Origin: Eremomyces bilateralis CBS 781.70
Lineage: Eukaryota; Ascomycota; Dothideomycetes; Eremomycetales; Eremomycetaceae
Direction of reading: 5' to 3'
Assembly: GCF_010015585.1 (NCBI RefSeq)
Contig: NW_022985069.1
Span: forward strand, 668,046 to 732,045
Length of the DNA: 64,000 nucleotides
The translations under genes were made by a program, and so were the position numbers. The notes under the pieces are model-generated. The model did no database searches. It saw nothing but the letters and a program-made list of their open reading frames with translations, and was not told where the DNA came from. This document shows positions 21,238 through 31,600 of this stretch, piece after piece. Positions within the stretch are counted from its first letter, which is position 1. Each line of letters begins with the position of its first letter.

Positions 21238-23378
21238 ATGCCGGGACATATCGAACCCGTAGCGTATGATATGGTTGCGTTCTCCTCTACCCGTAACGGT
21301 GCGAGCTCGGGGGACGGAACCCATCTTGCCACGCGTGAATCTCCAGCGACCACTTACTCAGCCCTTCAAGGTGTGCAATCTTCAGGCCCGCCTTCACTTC
21401 GCCTTTGGCAGCGCTACGATGTACTGAAAAGGAACGATGCGGAAAAAAACACCTTGATCGAGGTACTGAGGAAACTCTATTCTGAGCCAACTCAATCACA
21501 TGGTGATGACACACTGACGCTGATAGGAACTGATCTACCACTATCAATCCCTCCAGGAGAAATACGAAAAGCAAACTGATGACCATGATAGAGAGCGCGA
21601 GGCGAACCGCACACTTCAGAAGCGTGAGAAAGACAGGGAGCTCGAGAATCGCCATCTGCATAGTTTGATGGTGAGCGCCGAGCAATTTCACTCTCATATG
21701 TTTATTCATTGTGCGCTCCAGAGAGTGCTTTTCAGAGGCATTGTTTTGCGCAGCTATTCTTGGCCCTACCCTACGGATATGATTATCCAGTGTTGACATG
21801 CTAATATTGTACACCGCACCATTTGATGCCCATTCAGTACCCTCGCGAATGGATGTCGCCTGTTGCAGTCACCCACTAAACTCACTGATGCATTAATCCC
21901 GGCTGACTATTCGACAGAATCGGGATCCGTTTGCTCTTGTGCTACTTGACGGAGATGGAATGATTGTAAGTTGGGGAGGCAACCACCTCCGCACCTAGCC
22001 TGGTGTGTACTCTCGAGTTGTGCTAACAGTTCAAGTTTCATGAGAGGTTCATGCGTGAAGGTGAAGATGGAGGCAGAAAAGCTGCAAATGAACTGCACAA
22101 CCAAATCGCCGAGTACGTCTCTGAAACGTTGCCAAACTTCTCTACCGGCGGAGAGGCACGAATAGTTTGCCGTCTTTATGCAAACTTGAGTGGTCTAGCT
22201 GAAACCTGTCGTCGCGCGGGCCTGATCGCGACCACTCAAGACCTTGAGGAGTTCATGAAAGGGTTTACCCGTGCGAAGACACTGTTCGACTTTGTCGATG
22301 TGGGCTCTGGAAAAGATAGAGCGGATGGCAAAATCATCGGTGGGCAACCCCATTCGCACTCTTCATCGCCTCCACTGACTTGGGCTGAATAGAACACTTC
22401 AAACTCAATCTGTACGATTATCACTGTCGCCAAATCATCCTGGGTTGCTCCCATGACAACGGATATGCTCGCACTCTGGAGGAAATTGTTCAAGCCGACC
22501 TTATCAAGCGAATCACACTTCTTGAAGGTGTCCCGTTCGAAAGAGAGCTTGTCGTCTTACCGTTCCGGAAGCATAAGATCATGAATCTCTTCCGCGAGAC
22601 GAAGATCCTTTCCGTCCCTGATTTCACGCCTAGGGCACCTGTCTTTACGCCTGGAATCCGCGCTGCAGTGATGCATCCCCCTGGGTTCATTACTGCCTCC
22701 CCTCCCGGATATCGTTCTAGTAGCGCTCTAGCCATGCGTCCCGTGGAAAACGGATACCCATTTGCGGCACCACGTTTTTCTAGCCAAGAATTTCCTTCTC
22801 TGGCAGAGAACAAAGCACCTACGTCATTCGCCGAGGCGGTTAAAGCTCCGACCCCTCCTCCAACGCTCAGCTTTCCGATTCCCCTCAAAGCAACTGCCAC
22901 AGTATTCACGCCCAAATCTAACATATCTCGTGCATCCTCGGCGGACGGCGGAAAGCCGTTCTGGCCCATTGATTTCCCGGAGGATATTCCCCGGAATCGG
23001 AAGGGCCAGCGCATTGACGTGCCTGTGGTTCCTTACGACAAGGACCTCGTGAACAAAATCAAGGCGTTGAAACTTTGCAATATTTGGTTCCTTCGAGGCG
23101 ATTGCCCATACTATGCAGATTGCACCCATCAGCATCAATACGAGCCGAGTCGATCGGAAATGGATGCCCTCCGCATCTGCGCGCGCATGGCCCCGTGCCA
23201 GTGGGGTAGTTTGTGCGACGAGATGAAGTGTATCTATGGTCATGTTTGCCCTGCGCCGAAGGCGAAGTCGCACGCAGATGGGTCACATGGGAAGACTTGC
23301 ATCTTCGGATCGGAGTGTCGTTTTGGGCCAGAAATGCATGACATTGACAAGAATATCGTGAGGTTCATGACGGTGTAA
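21238..23378 (+). CDS. NYN-like domain plus CCCH zinc-finger protein
   Basis: Five exons: 21238-21462, 21527-21670, 21918-21965, 22030-22339, 22393-23378; 570 residues. Residues 75-125 form a charged coiled coil. Residues about 125-300 look like a NYN/PIN-like nuclease fold: FALVLLDGDGMIF, then FDFVDVGSGKDRADGKII, then ILGCSHDNGYA. Each carries an acidic residue in the position expected of the metal site. The C-terminal half has a linker rich in Pro/Ser and then CCCH fingers: C-x8-C-x5-C-x3-H (LCNIWFLRGDC onward) and C-x5-C-x4-C-x3-H (PCQWGSLC onward), with a third degenerate C-x5-C motif near the end. The pattern is that of a fungal family sometimes labelled DUF7923/zf-CCCH. RNA binding and possibly RNA cleavage are inferred; the cellular role is unknown. 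Confidence 0.78.
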
Positions 23379-23575
23379 CGGATCCGGATGGAAAATAACA
23401 TGAAAACTACAAAACAAGATGGGACCACGGAACAGGCGGGTAGGGAATCACTTTACGAATACTCTAGAATGAGGGTGTTTAGCCAGCACATTGAAACAGG
23501 AGACATTATGCCAAAAGTTCGCTGCTATTGAGGACAGAAGTCCTCTTGATATCCAATTAATAGCCCCCCTTTCCT

Positions 23576-24556
23576 TCACCCACTAACCTTCTCCTCAACT
23601 CCTCCACTCCCACCCCCACAAACCGCATTCACAAACTCATGATACTTAAACACCTCCCCTTTCCCCGCTACCCCCACCTTCCCAAACCCTTTATTCCGAC
23701 TAAACGCCCTTCTCCCACTAAACTCCCCCAACACCTTCTCCACCTCCCTCTCCCCCAACGCCCTCTCCCCCTCCTCCGGCGCCGTCGTCAACAACGCCTC
23801 CCGCAACTCCCGCACGTCCACCTGCCCACTATCATCCTCGTCGAACGCCGCCAATGCCTCCTTCAGCTCCATCGCCTCCGACGCCCCCTGCATCGGCGTC
23901 GCCAGCAGGTTTAGGTACGTCGCCAGATTTAGTGTAGTTGCGGACGTCGGCGCGAAGTAGCCGGATAGTGCGGTTGGGTGGTGCTCGAGACCGAGTTGCG
24001 AGAGCATGTCCGAGACGTCGGCGGCGGTGATCACGCCTGTGTTGTTGCGGTCCAGCACGCTGAAGGATTCGCGCATGGTGTGGAGGAGCGGCGCAGGGAG
24101 GTGGGAAATCGCGTCGGGTTTGGTGGTGGGTTTGGCGGTGGTTTGGGGGCTTGGTCGGGGGGGGATGGAGGCGAGGNNNNNNNNNNNNNNNNNNNNNNNN
24201 NNNNNNNNNNNNNNNNNNNNNNNNNNNNNNNNNNNNNNNNNNNNNNNNNNNNNNNNNNNNNGGGGGGATAGGTGGGAGGCAGTGTCGCGGGTGGTGAGCC
24301 AGGAGCGGTCGCCTTTGGTGGCGCTGGTGGGGGTGTGGTCGGGGGTTTCGGAGAGGTCGCGGGGTGCAGAGAGGTCGCGGTTTGCGGACGGGGTGGAATG
24401 CTTTAGCGGAGAGGTTGTTGGTGTCGCTCCTCGTACGGTTGAAGGAGATTTGCCTAGGCCGTGAGGAGAGTCTGGTCGGCGGAAGGGCGAGGCTCGAGGA
24501 GAGCTGAAGGACAGTGGTGAGGGTTTGAATGGGGAAGACTGGTTCAAGTTAGTCAT
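23576..24556 (-). CDS. EF-hand protein, calmodulin/myosin light chain-like, with an assembly gap
   Basis: The minus-strand frame runs from the Met at 24556 (MTNLNQSS; an upstream Met at 24598 is less likely). About 150 disordered Ser/Pro/Thr-rich residues (SSPFKPSP, SPFRRPDSPHG) precede the EF-hand domain. EF-hand 1, DRNNTGVITAAD, and EF-hand 3, DEDDSGQVDVRE, have good calcium-loop residues; loops 2 and 4 are degenerate. This order resembles fungal myosin regulatory light chains and calmodulin-like proteins of cytokinesis, but the assignment is open. A run of 85 N (24177-24261) removes about 28 residues between the disordered tail and the EF hands. The frame agrees on both sides at the stated gap size. 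Length with the gap: about 326 residues. Confidence 0.72.
   Translation of the reverse strand: MTNLNQSSPFKPSPLSFSSPRASPFRRPDSPHGLGKSPSTVRGATPTTSPLKHSTPSANRDLSAPRDLSETPDHTPTSATKGDRSWLTTRDTASHLSPXXXXXXXXXXXXXXXXXXXXXXXXXXXXXLASIPPRPSPQTTAKPTTKPDAISHLPAPLLHTMRESFSVLDRNNTGVITAADVSDMLSQLGLEHHPTALSGYFAPTSATTLNLATYLNLLATPMQGASEAMELKEALAAFDEDDSGQVDVRELREALLTTAPEEGERALGEREVEKVLGEFSGRRAFSRNKGFGKVGVAGKGEVFKYHEFVNAVCGGGSGGVEEKVSG
24177..24261. other. assembly gap (85 N)
   Basis: All bases are N. The flanks are G-rich on the plus strand, with GGTCGGGGGGGGATGG on the left and a GGGGGG run on the right. A G-rich, hard-to-sequence stretch is the likely cause. It interrupts the EF-hand gene. Confidence 0.99.
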
Positions 24557-25107
24557 CAGGTCGGTTTCTGGCCATATATGGATACGCACCATTTTCACAG
24601 GGTATTGCTCAATTCGTCCTTCACTGTCTTCTCGTCGACTTATGTTTATTTGAAGTGCAGTTGTGACATCAAGGTTGATGTGGGATGAATGTATGTTGAA
24701 TGTTTACAATTGAACTAATTGGGTTTAGCGCATTATTTAAGCTCCCGGCGCTAAAATGGCGGGCGACAGGGACCGCGACTGCTTGTTCGGACTCCATATC
24801 GTTTCGCCGAGAGTGGGAGACTCGTCGATGATCCAGGTGTGCACTTCTGTCTTCTCATACTACCATGTGAAGTAATAGATGAGAGAAGAAGAGTGTTTGG
24901 TCTCTGAAATTTTGATTTTCCATAGAATATACTGTTCTGTGTTTCGATTCCCCTCCAAGCGACTGCTAGCATCTATATCAGGAGAAGTGTATCTCGGCGA
25001 TCCAATGCGAAGTGCGCAATGAGTATTAGGTGAGGAGACACAAATAACAATTGTCACTGGATGTCAAAGAGACTCGGATTAAAGAGATTGGAGAGAAATC
25101 AGCAGTC
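24557..25107. promoter_or_regulatory. divergent upstream region
   Basis: About 550 bases between the EF-hand gene and the Afi1-type gene, which point away from each other; it should hold both promoters. Short frames on the minus strand (24751-25057) show no motif. Confidence 0.35.
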
Positions 25108-27786
25108 ATGGCTTCAGCCCTACCTCATCGACCACCTCCTCCCCCTAAAGACCAACTCGGCGCATCAAGTTTCCACGATGCGACATATCCACGACATCCC
25201 CGATCTCGCTCTCCTTCGGGGGGAGCCAGCGCAACTCAGTCAAACGGCACGATGCCGTTTCCCGAGTTTTCGGTCGACGAATCCGCCATCGACTCCAAGA
25301 ACCTACCACCAGCGCCGTCCAACCGCAGCGGCTCTCCGACACAGGAATATATCGCGCAGGAAGTCTCACAGTATCCCGTCCAAGGGGCCGAAAACCATGT
25401 CGAATATATCCTGGTTGCATCCTTCGACATCGACCGCGGATCCGTCATGGAACATCAATTTCCGGGGCCGATAAGTGGGGACGAGCATATGCTCGCGGAG
25501 CTGATGTTGCCCGACCAGGCGCATATGCGGAATCAGGACTGGACGATCTTTTTCCTGCATAAAGATACCACTGCCGAGGAAGAGGCAAGGGCGGAGAGGA
25601 GACAGAGGAGGGAGCTGAGACAACAACAGAAGGCGAACGCGGAGAACAGCGAGCAGCTGGACCCGATCGCGCGTGCCGGAGTTGAACTAGAACGGAACGA
25701 GGACACTGATGAGGAGTATGACTCGGAGTTGGATAATGATCCAGAAGACGATTCCGAAAATCCTCCATTGATATATGTGCTTAATTTGGTGAATATGAAG
25801 CAGGATAATACCGTGAAAAGGTGAGTGCTCATTGATGCCTGCAGCGTATGGATACTGACATGTCGTAGAGGAGCTATTGTAAAGGCGATGGCGATATGTA
25901 CAAGACATCCATTCCTACACATCTACAAAGTAAGTTCTATTAGGTTCCAGATTAAAAACGATTGCTAACCTATCCAGCCACTACTTCTCCTTGCCCTAGA
26001 TGAGTACTTTAAGGCCCCTGTCCCGGAGACATTGGCGTCTCTCTACAATGCCGTCAACTCGATGGACTTGTCACTAATGCCTCGTTTAAACCCACTCGAG
26101 CGGCACATCCTGCAAGCAAGCGATGCTAAAGACATGTTCATCGAAAAGTTCGATATAATGATCCAGCAACGGATGATCGAAGACGCGAAACACGAGTCCA
26201 TGACCTCCAACTCTTCCGATGCTTCCGCCCCTGCTCCTGCCCAACGACGATATGCCCTCCCACGAGATACCCACGAATTCGATTCTCGCGTCCTATACAA
26301 CGGCGTTCCCGTTCCCGTCAAAGTCCCTGCTGCTATCTCGCCGGAGACCGTCGGCGACTTCTCACTGATCAAACTGATCCAAACCTTCTCCGCTCCACAT
26401 GCCACATCTCCGCAGCCGTTCGCATTGCATGCACATCTCACTACCTCCGGTGCATATACCCACCCGATCATCGTCCTCGTAAACGCCCTCCTCACCCAGA
26501 AACGCATTATCTTCCTCGGTCACAACCAACCCTCTGGCAGCGTTGCAGAAGCGGTCCTGGCATCCTGCGCATTAGCATCAGGCGGCGTCCTCCGTGGCTT
26601 TACACGACATGCTTTCCCCTACACCGATCTCACCAAGATCGACGATTTGCTGAAAGTCCCTGGTTTTATCGCCGGTGTCACCAATCCCGCCTTCGCACAC
26701 AAGCCCGAATGGTGGGATCTCCTCTGTGATCTCCCCACCGGGCGTATGAAGATCTCCCCGAAACTCGAGCCCGCACCCATCACCGAAGGCCTTGTGTCCT
26801 TTCAGCAAATGGGCCATGCTCCTCCCTCTCACCACGGCTACTCCCACCACCACGCCCCCTCCTCTATGAACTCCTTCTCCGCCGCCGTCGGCGCCGGCAT
26901 CTCCGCCGCCACCAACGCTGCGAACTCCTCGTCCCCTCCCTCGTCCATCACCCTCCAAAACGACCCCACCGGCGACCACGCCTTCATGGACGCCATCTCC
27001 CACGCCATCACCAACCGCCTCGGCGAATCCGCCATCCGCTCCCGCTGGCGCGCCTGGGTCTCCCGCTTCACCCGTGTCGCCGCCGCCTTCGAGACCACCG
27101 TCTTCGGCGCGTCCGCGCTCGCCCCCGGCGCCGCGGAAATTGACGCCGATGCGCTGGGATTCGGCGTGCGGGGCCACGGCGTGGTCTGGCCGGACGAGAT
27201 GGCGAAGGTGAGGGATTTGGCGGCGAACGCGTCAAGGATTGAGGGGTGGAGAGGGACGAGGACGTATTTTACGTATTTGCAGGATATGGCGAAGTGGTGG
27301 GGACGGGGTGCGGGGAGGCCGGGGGTTGGGTTACGGGGCATTGATTTGAGATACCAGTGTGATCGATTGCGGACGTTGAGGCTGGGGTATGATCAGAGCG
27401 CTTTCGTGTATAAGGCAATTGCGAGAACGGTAGAGATGGCAGGATTGGAAGGCGGGCCTTCGGCCGATGATGGAGAGAAGCTGGATCCCACGGACGAAGA
27501 CCAAACGGACGACGCGGCCATTGAGCTCGAGCTCCATCGCGAAGAAGTGCGGTACGATGTCATCAATCAGATCTTACTCTCGATGCCCGAGTCACAGGGC
27601 GGGCTATTCTATCTCGGTCTCGGGCTGTTTCATCCACGGCCTGACGTCCGGGTGGCAGTGGTTGGGTTGCTGGAGAGGATCGCGGAACATCCGGCTGGAC
27701 GACACTTCTGGGCGAATTTGGGACGGTTTGCGAAGCTCGCGTTCTTTCGGGTTAAGAGGGAGTTGGAAGCACAGACGAAGGCGTGA
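25108..27786 (+). CDS. AFI1: Afi1-type protein (Arf3-interacting, DENN-like/SPA)
   Basis: Three exons: 25108-25820, 25869-25929, 25978-27786; 860 residues. The 61-base middle exon and both introns (48 bases) keep the frame. The start at [14 protein letters not shown] is preferred to the upstream Met at 25051. After a Pro-rich N-terminus comes [23 protein letters not shown] (the Afi1 N-terminal, uDENN-like segment), an acidic low-complexity insert ([12 protein letters not shown] to [11 protein letters not shown]), [12 protein letters not shown], then [21 protein letters not shown] and LPTGRMKIS of the SPA/cDENN part. Yeast Afi1 binds the Arf3 GTPase and helps polarised growth at the plasma membrane. 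A His/Ser/Ala-rich insert lies near 525-560. The last 250 residues are conserved and helical ([17 protein letters not shown]). Confidence 0.85.
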
Positions 27787-28012
27787 GGACTGTGAATATG
27801 GGGCGCTGAGTGTTAATTAACAATGTCGATGGAACCTATCCGCCGATATATATCTACTTCATGTCGTAACAGCGCTGTCTGGAGTATCTTCAGGACGAGA
27901 AGTAGAGTCAGAACGGCCCATATTACCGCAGTTCTTTATGGGATCAGTGAAGGAGCAAATGGATTCTGAAGGCACTTGATAAATAGTCTTTGATCAATCC
28001 TTTTCATAGTAA
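27787..28012. other. 3' region of the Afi1-type gene
   Basis: No coding signal; presumably 3' untranslated sequence and spacer. Confidence 0.4.
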
Positions 28013-28151
28013 GCACATATGGTCTAGTTGATAGCCCCACGCGGGGTCGTCAAAGGTATTGATCCGGAAACACCAGCTGCTTGGCCCTTTAAGTGCTGTG
28101 CTTCCCTTTTTGCAGGTTCAAAGTTCGAGTCCGGTATAGAACAGCTTTTTT
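28013..28151 (+). ncRNA. tRNA-like Pol III module (A box, B box, T-run)
   Basis: TGGTCTAGTTGA (from about 28020) matches a tRNA A box and AGTTCGAGTCC (28122-28132) a B box. A T6 run at 28146-28151 would terminate Pol III. The 5' end, GCACATATGGTCTAG, resembles that of the tRNA-Gly at 53408 (GCACTAATGGTCTAG). The acceptor and T stems do not pair, so this is no working tRNA. It may be a tRNA pseudogene, the head of a tRNA-derived SINE, or another Pol III transcript. Confidence 0.35.
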
Positions 28152-28603
28152 CAGGATTCATATTAAAAACAGCACGTGTTGACCCTCTTTCACCCAGCAC
28201 TACCTCGGAGGGATTGGTATTCTCTGTCCAAAAGGGCCAGGCTGCCAGGGTCAGAACCTGAGAGATATTACTAGGTCACACCTGTAGTTATGATCGAGGT
28301 CCAACGCATTGGTAGAATTTAATTCGATACTTGATAAAGCCTCTCGTCATTGCTGGAGATACTTTATATTGGGATTGGCATGGATGGCGTAAAGCGGGCA
28401 AGCGTCATGCGCATCACAACCTCCCAATCAAGATCTACAAACTTTTTGAACACGAACCCTCCGCATCCAACCTCTGCTTACTTACTCTGTTGCTCCAAAG
28501 ACGCATGGCAATTCCATAACTGTGGCGCGTCTGTATATATCACTTTATCCTATATCCTCCTAAACTATGAGTTACATCTGAAAAATCTACGCGCCGCAGC
28601 AAG
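28152..28603. other. intergenic upstream of the PI 4-kinase gene
   Basis: About 450 bases without a supported gene; the promoter and leader of the kinase gene are expected here. Confidence 0.35.
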
Positions 28604-31600
28604 ATGCGCAGGTAAAATGATGTAAACCCGACCACCTTTGGCTCCTATTAACGTATCGCAGCATTCGCCGACAAGCGCTTGAGAAGCTCGCCGCTCTCTC
28701 AACCTCTTCTCATGGAGAAATTGCCGGCCATGCGGACATATCACGTCTGTGTAGAAGATGTCCTGGGCCTCCAGCCCAAGGGAAGTCGGCGAAGGGGCAA
28801 GAGGGGGGGAAGGGAAGCGTTGCAAGTGTGCCAATGGTAGGAACCGCTTCGGAAGACACGGTCAGAGAATTTCATGCTAAATTTGTGGTATAGAGCGCAG
28901 CAGAGCTCGAGTCCGTTCTAGCACTGTGCAAAGCCGGTCCATCCGTTCAAGATTTGGCACCCGCCACTCAGTTGGCTCGTCAGTTGATACCATACCTCCC
29001 CGAATCCTATTCGCAAGCGATCGAGCAATCACACATCCTGTCCGGCTTCGACTCGGCTCCTTGGGAACTTCTCACGTACCACCTTACGCATGCCCTACTT
29101 TCTCTTGGAGAGAATCATAGCTCGATTCGCAATGCCGCTATCACGTCGATCCAGCAGTACATCGATGGCTGGGAACAAGCCTCGGCGATGGTCTACAACG
29201 AGCGTCTGGAAGCAGAGAACCCGGAAACGAAAGTCTACGATGGCACGTTTCATAAGATATTGGTGCTGGCGGCATCCATGGTGGGATTCATGCGAGCGGC
29301 GACACAGCTAGCGTACTTCTGGCGCCCAATCGAACGCGTCCAAGTCATGCAAAAACTTGAGAGTGTTTTGTCCAAGCAATTTGAAATTGCTCTCGAGACG
29401 TCACTTTCCGCCATCCGGCATTACCATGGCGATGATCGCGCATTTCAGGAATGGAAGCGGTACTCGAAGCATTATGCGGTCCACGGACGACCACTTGGAG
29501 CGATGCTCCTCCGTGAAGGACTCATGGCTTTCGTGGCGTCTTGCTCGGCTACCATAATCGACCAAGACGGAAGTCTTTCTACGGATGAACTTCTTGATCG
29601 ACTCTTTAAGGACTCCTACACGCCGAATCAGCCGCGAACCGCGGGACAAGAAAAGCAGGAAATGGTCGATTGTATTACTGATGTCGCTTCCACGGAGATG
29701 GATCGATTCGACGACGGCTCTGATATCCTTGAACTGGGGTCCGTATGGGACCAACGACTGGCATTTGCCGCCAAAGGGAACGTCGTCAAAGCCTACCTTT
29801 TCTCTACAGTCGCCGACTCGAGCGTATGTGATCCAGACGTGCTGATGAGCTGGATTGAGAATGCTCTCTCCGATTCAATTCAGCTGGCGGATGAAACTTT
29901 GGCTACCGTCATTCTCAAAACCACAACCATTCTCGCAAAATCACATCCAGCTATCGCAACTCACATGAGCCGTATCCTTCCAAGGATTATCGTCAAAGGC
30001 GGACTCCAGGGACGTGTCTCATTGGTCGCAGCTGAAGCTTTGGCAACTGTTCTCCAACGAACGAGCGAGGACACAGTTATCAGCACACTGTACAGCCTGG
30101 GGAACGTTCTCACGTCCTCCGCACCAGAAAATAGGACCGCGGCCGGCACCCCATTCTCTCCGTTTGTTGATGGCAATGTTGATCCTTCAAAGCTGTCTGA
30201 CGATTACATCCATCCGAATGCAGGAAGCGCCCTCTCATTGGCGCCAAGCGATTCGACCGAGCCATCAAACCTCTTCGCAGCTGTGATCCAGGCGATTGTC
30301 TGCGTAGCGAGGGCCTATAGAGAAGAGAAGATAATCGCACTTGCATTGTCGATGCTCGTTCAAAAGATCGGGCGAGTCAGTAAGGCAGTCGATGCTAGAA
30401 TCATCGCAGAATCAGCGGTCCTTGGCCCATACACGAGCATATCCGACTTCCGGTCGCTTCTGAAACAATACGTCAGGATGTCTCATCGCGCCCTGGTTGA
30501 GAATCTACCGCTCATTGGGGATGCAGTCGTTGCTGCTAGAAACCACTTGTCGCAAACGATCAAAGGCGATTCGGAACACTTTGAAATTTACCTCTTCCAC
30601 ATCCTTGAAAGCATTGTCAGCAAAGGCGACGTGCTGGACAAGGATCAGTTGAAAGAACTCGACACGGAGCTGGGTGCACAGGAGATTTCCCATCTACTTG
30701 GACCACTGGCCATGCTTGTGTCGTCGAATGCAGAGTTCCTCCCTGAACTCGAGGGCATGGAAGGCTTGCTTGCCGCCCAAAGAAACGCTTGGTTCAACCT
30801 AGTTGTACACGGGTTCAGTTTCGCCTCTCCAATGGGCAAGCGTTATCTGAAGGAGCTTCAAGTTCTGGCATACTACAGCCAACCACTCGTCCCCAAAGAT
30901 CGAACCGACAAATTGGAAAGTGATATTGAACTCAATATCGTCCTTCGACGCGGAAAAAGCGCGGAACACACGGTAGAGCATAAGAAATACCTGATGGGAG
31001 CGCTGCCGGCATGCGAACACGACATTAAGTCCCTCGGCTACCCGGAAGTCGTCTTCCTGACGACCGCATATTTTGTTGAAACCCTCCGTGCGCGAGCCGG
31101 GAACTGTACGACGGTCCTCACCTACTTCCTTGACCCACGCCTTAAGGTCGGCGAGATGGGCAATTGTATGCGGGAAATCGCCGTTCATGCCGTTAACACA
31201 TACGTGGTGAAGACCATGAGCGGGTCGTTCCAATCATTCTCCTCGCCCTATCTCGCAGAGCAGCTCGGTCGTATCTTCGCCTCTTGTTGCTACCGGATCA
31301 CCGCGATTCAGGAAGTTGCGATTGAGTGCGCAGATTTGATCATATCCAAGGTCCCGTCAGCCTTGTGTCAACAAACTTCGCTTTTCGCTCTCCTCGACAT
31401 TCTCACGATCATGTGGGATAGTTGCCTGGAGTGTGAGACTGATGAGTATGCGTGGAGGGCGACCTTCCAAACCAAACACGCGGGCTTGGAGGTGGAATTG
31501 TCCGACAGCTACGATCTCCGTCGCGTCACCCTTGCCCAGTTCCATAAACGGGCGAAGTCATGGATGGCCAAGGTTCTGGACTTAGCGCCCGTAGACGTGA

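Noticed and set aside
28013-28140. functional tRNA gene
   Set aside because: A and B boxes match, but the acceptor and T stems do not pair, so a working tRNA is not supported; kept only as a Pol III-like module.
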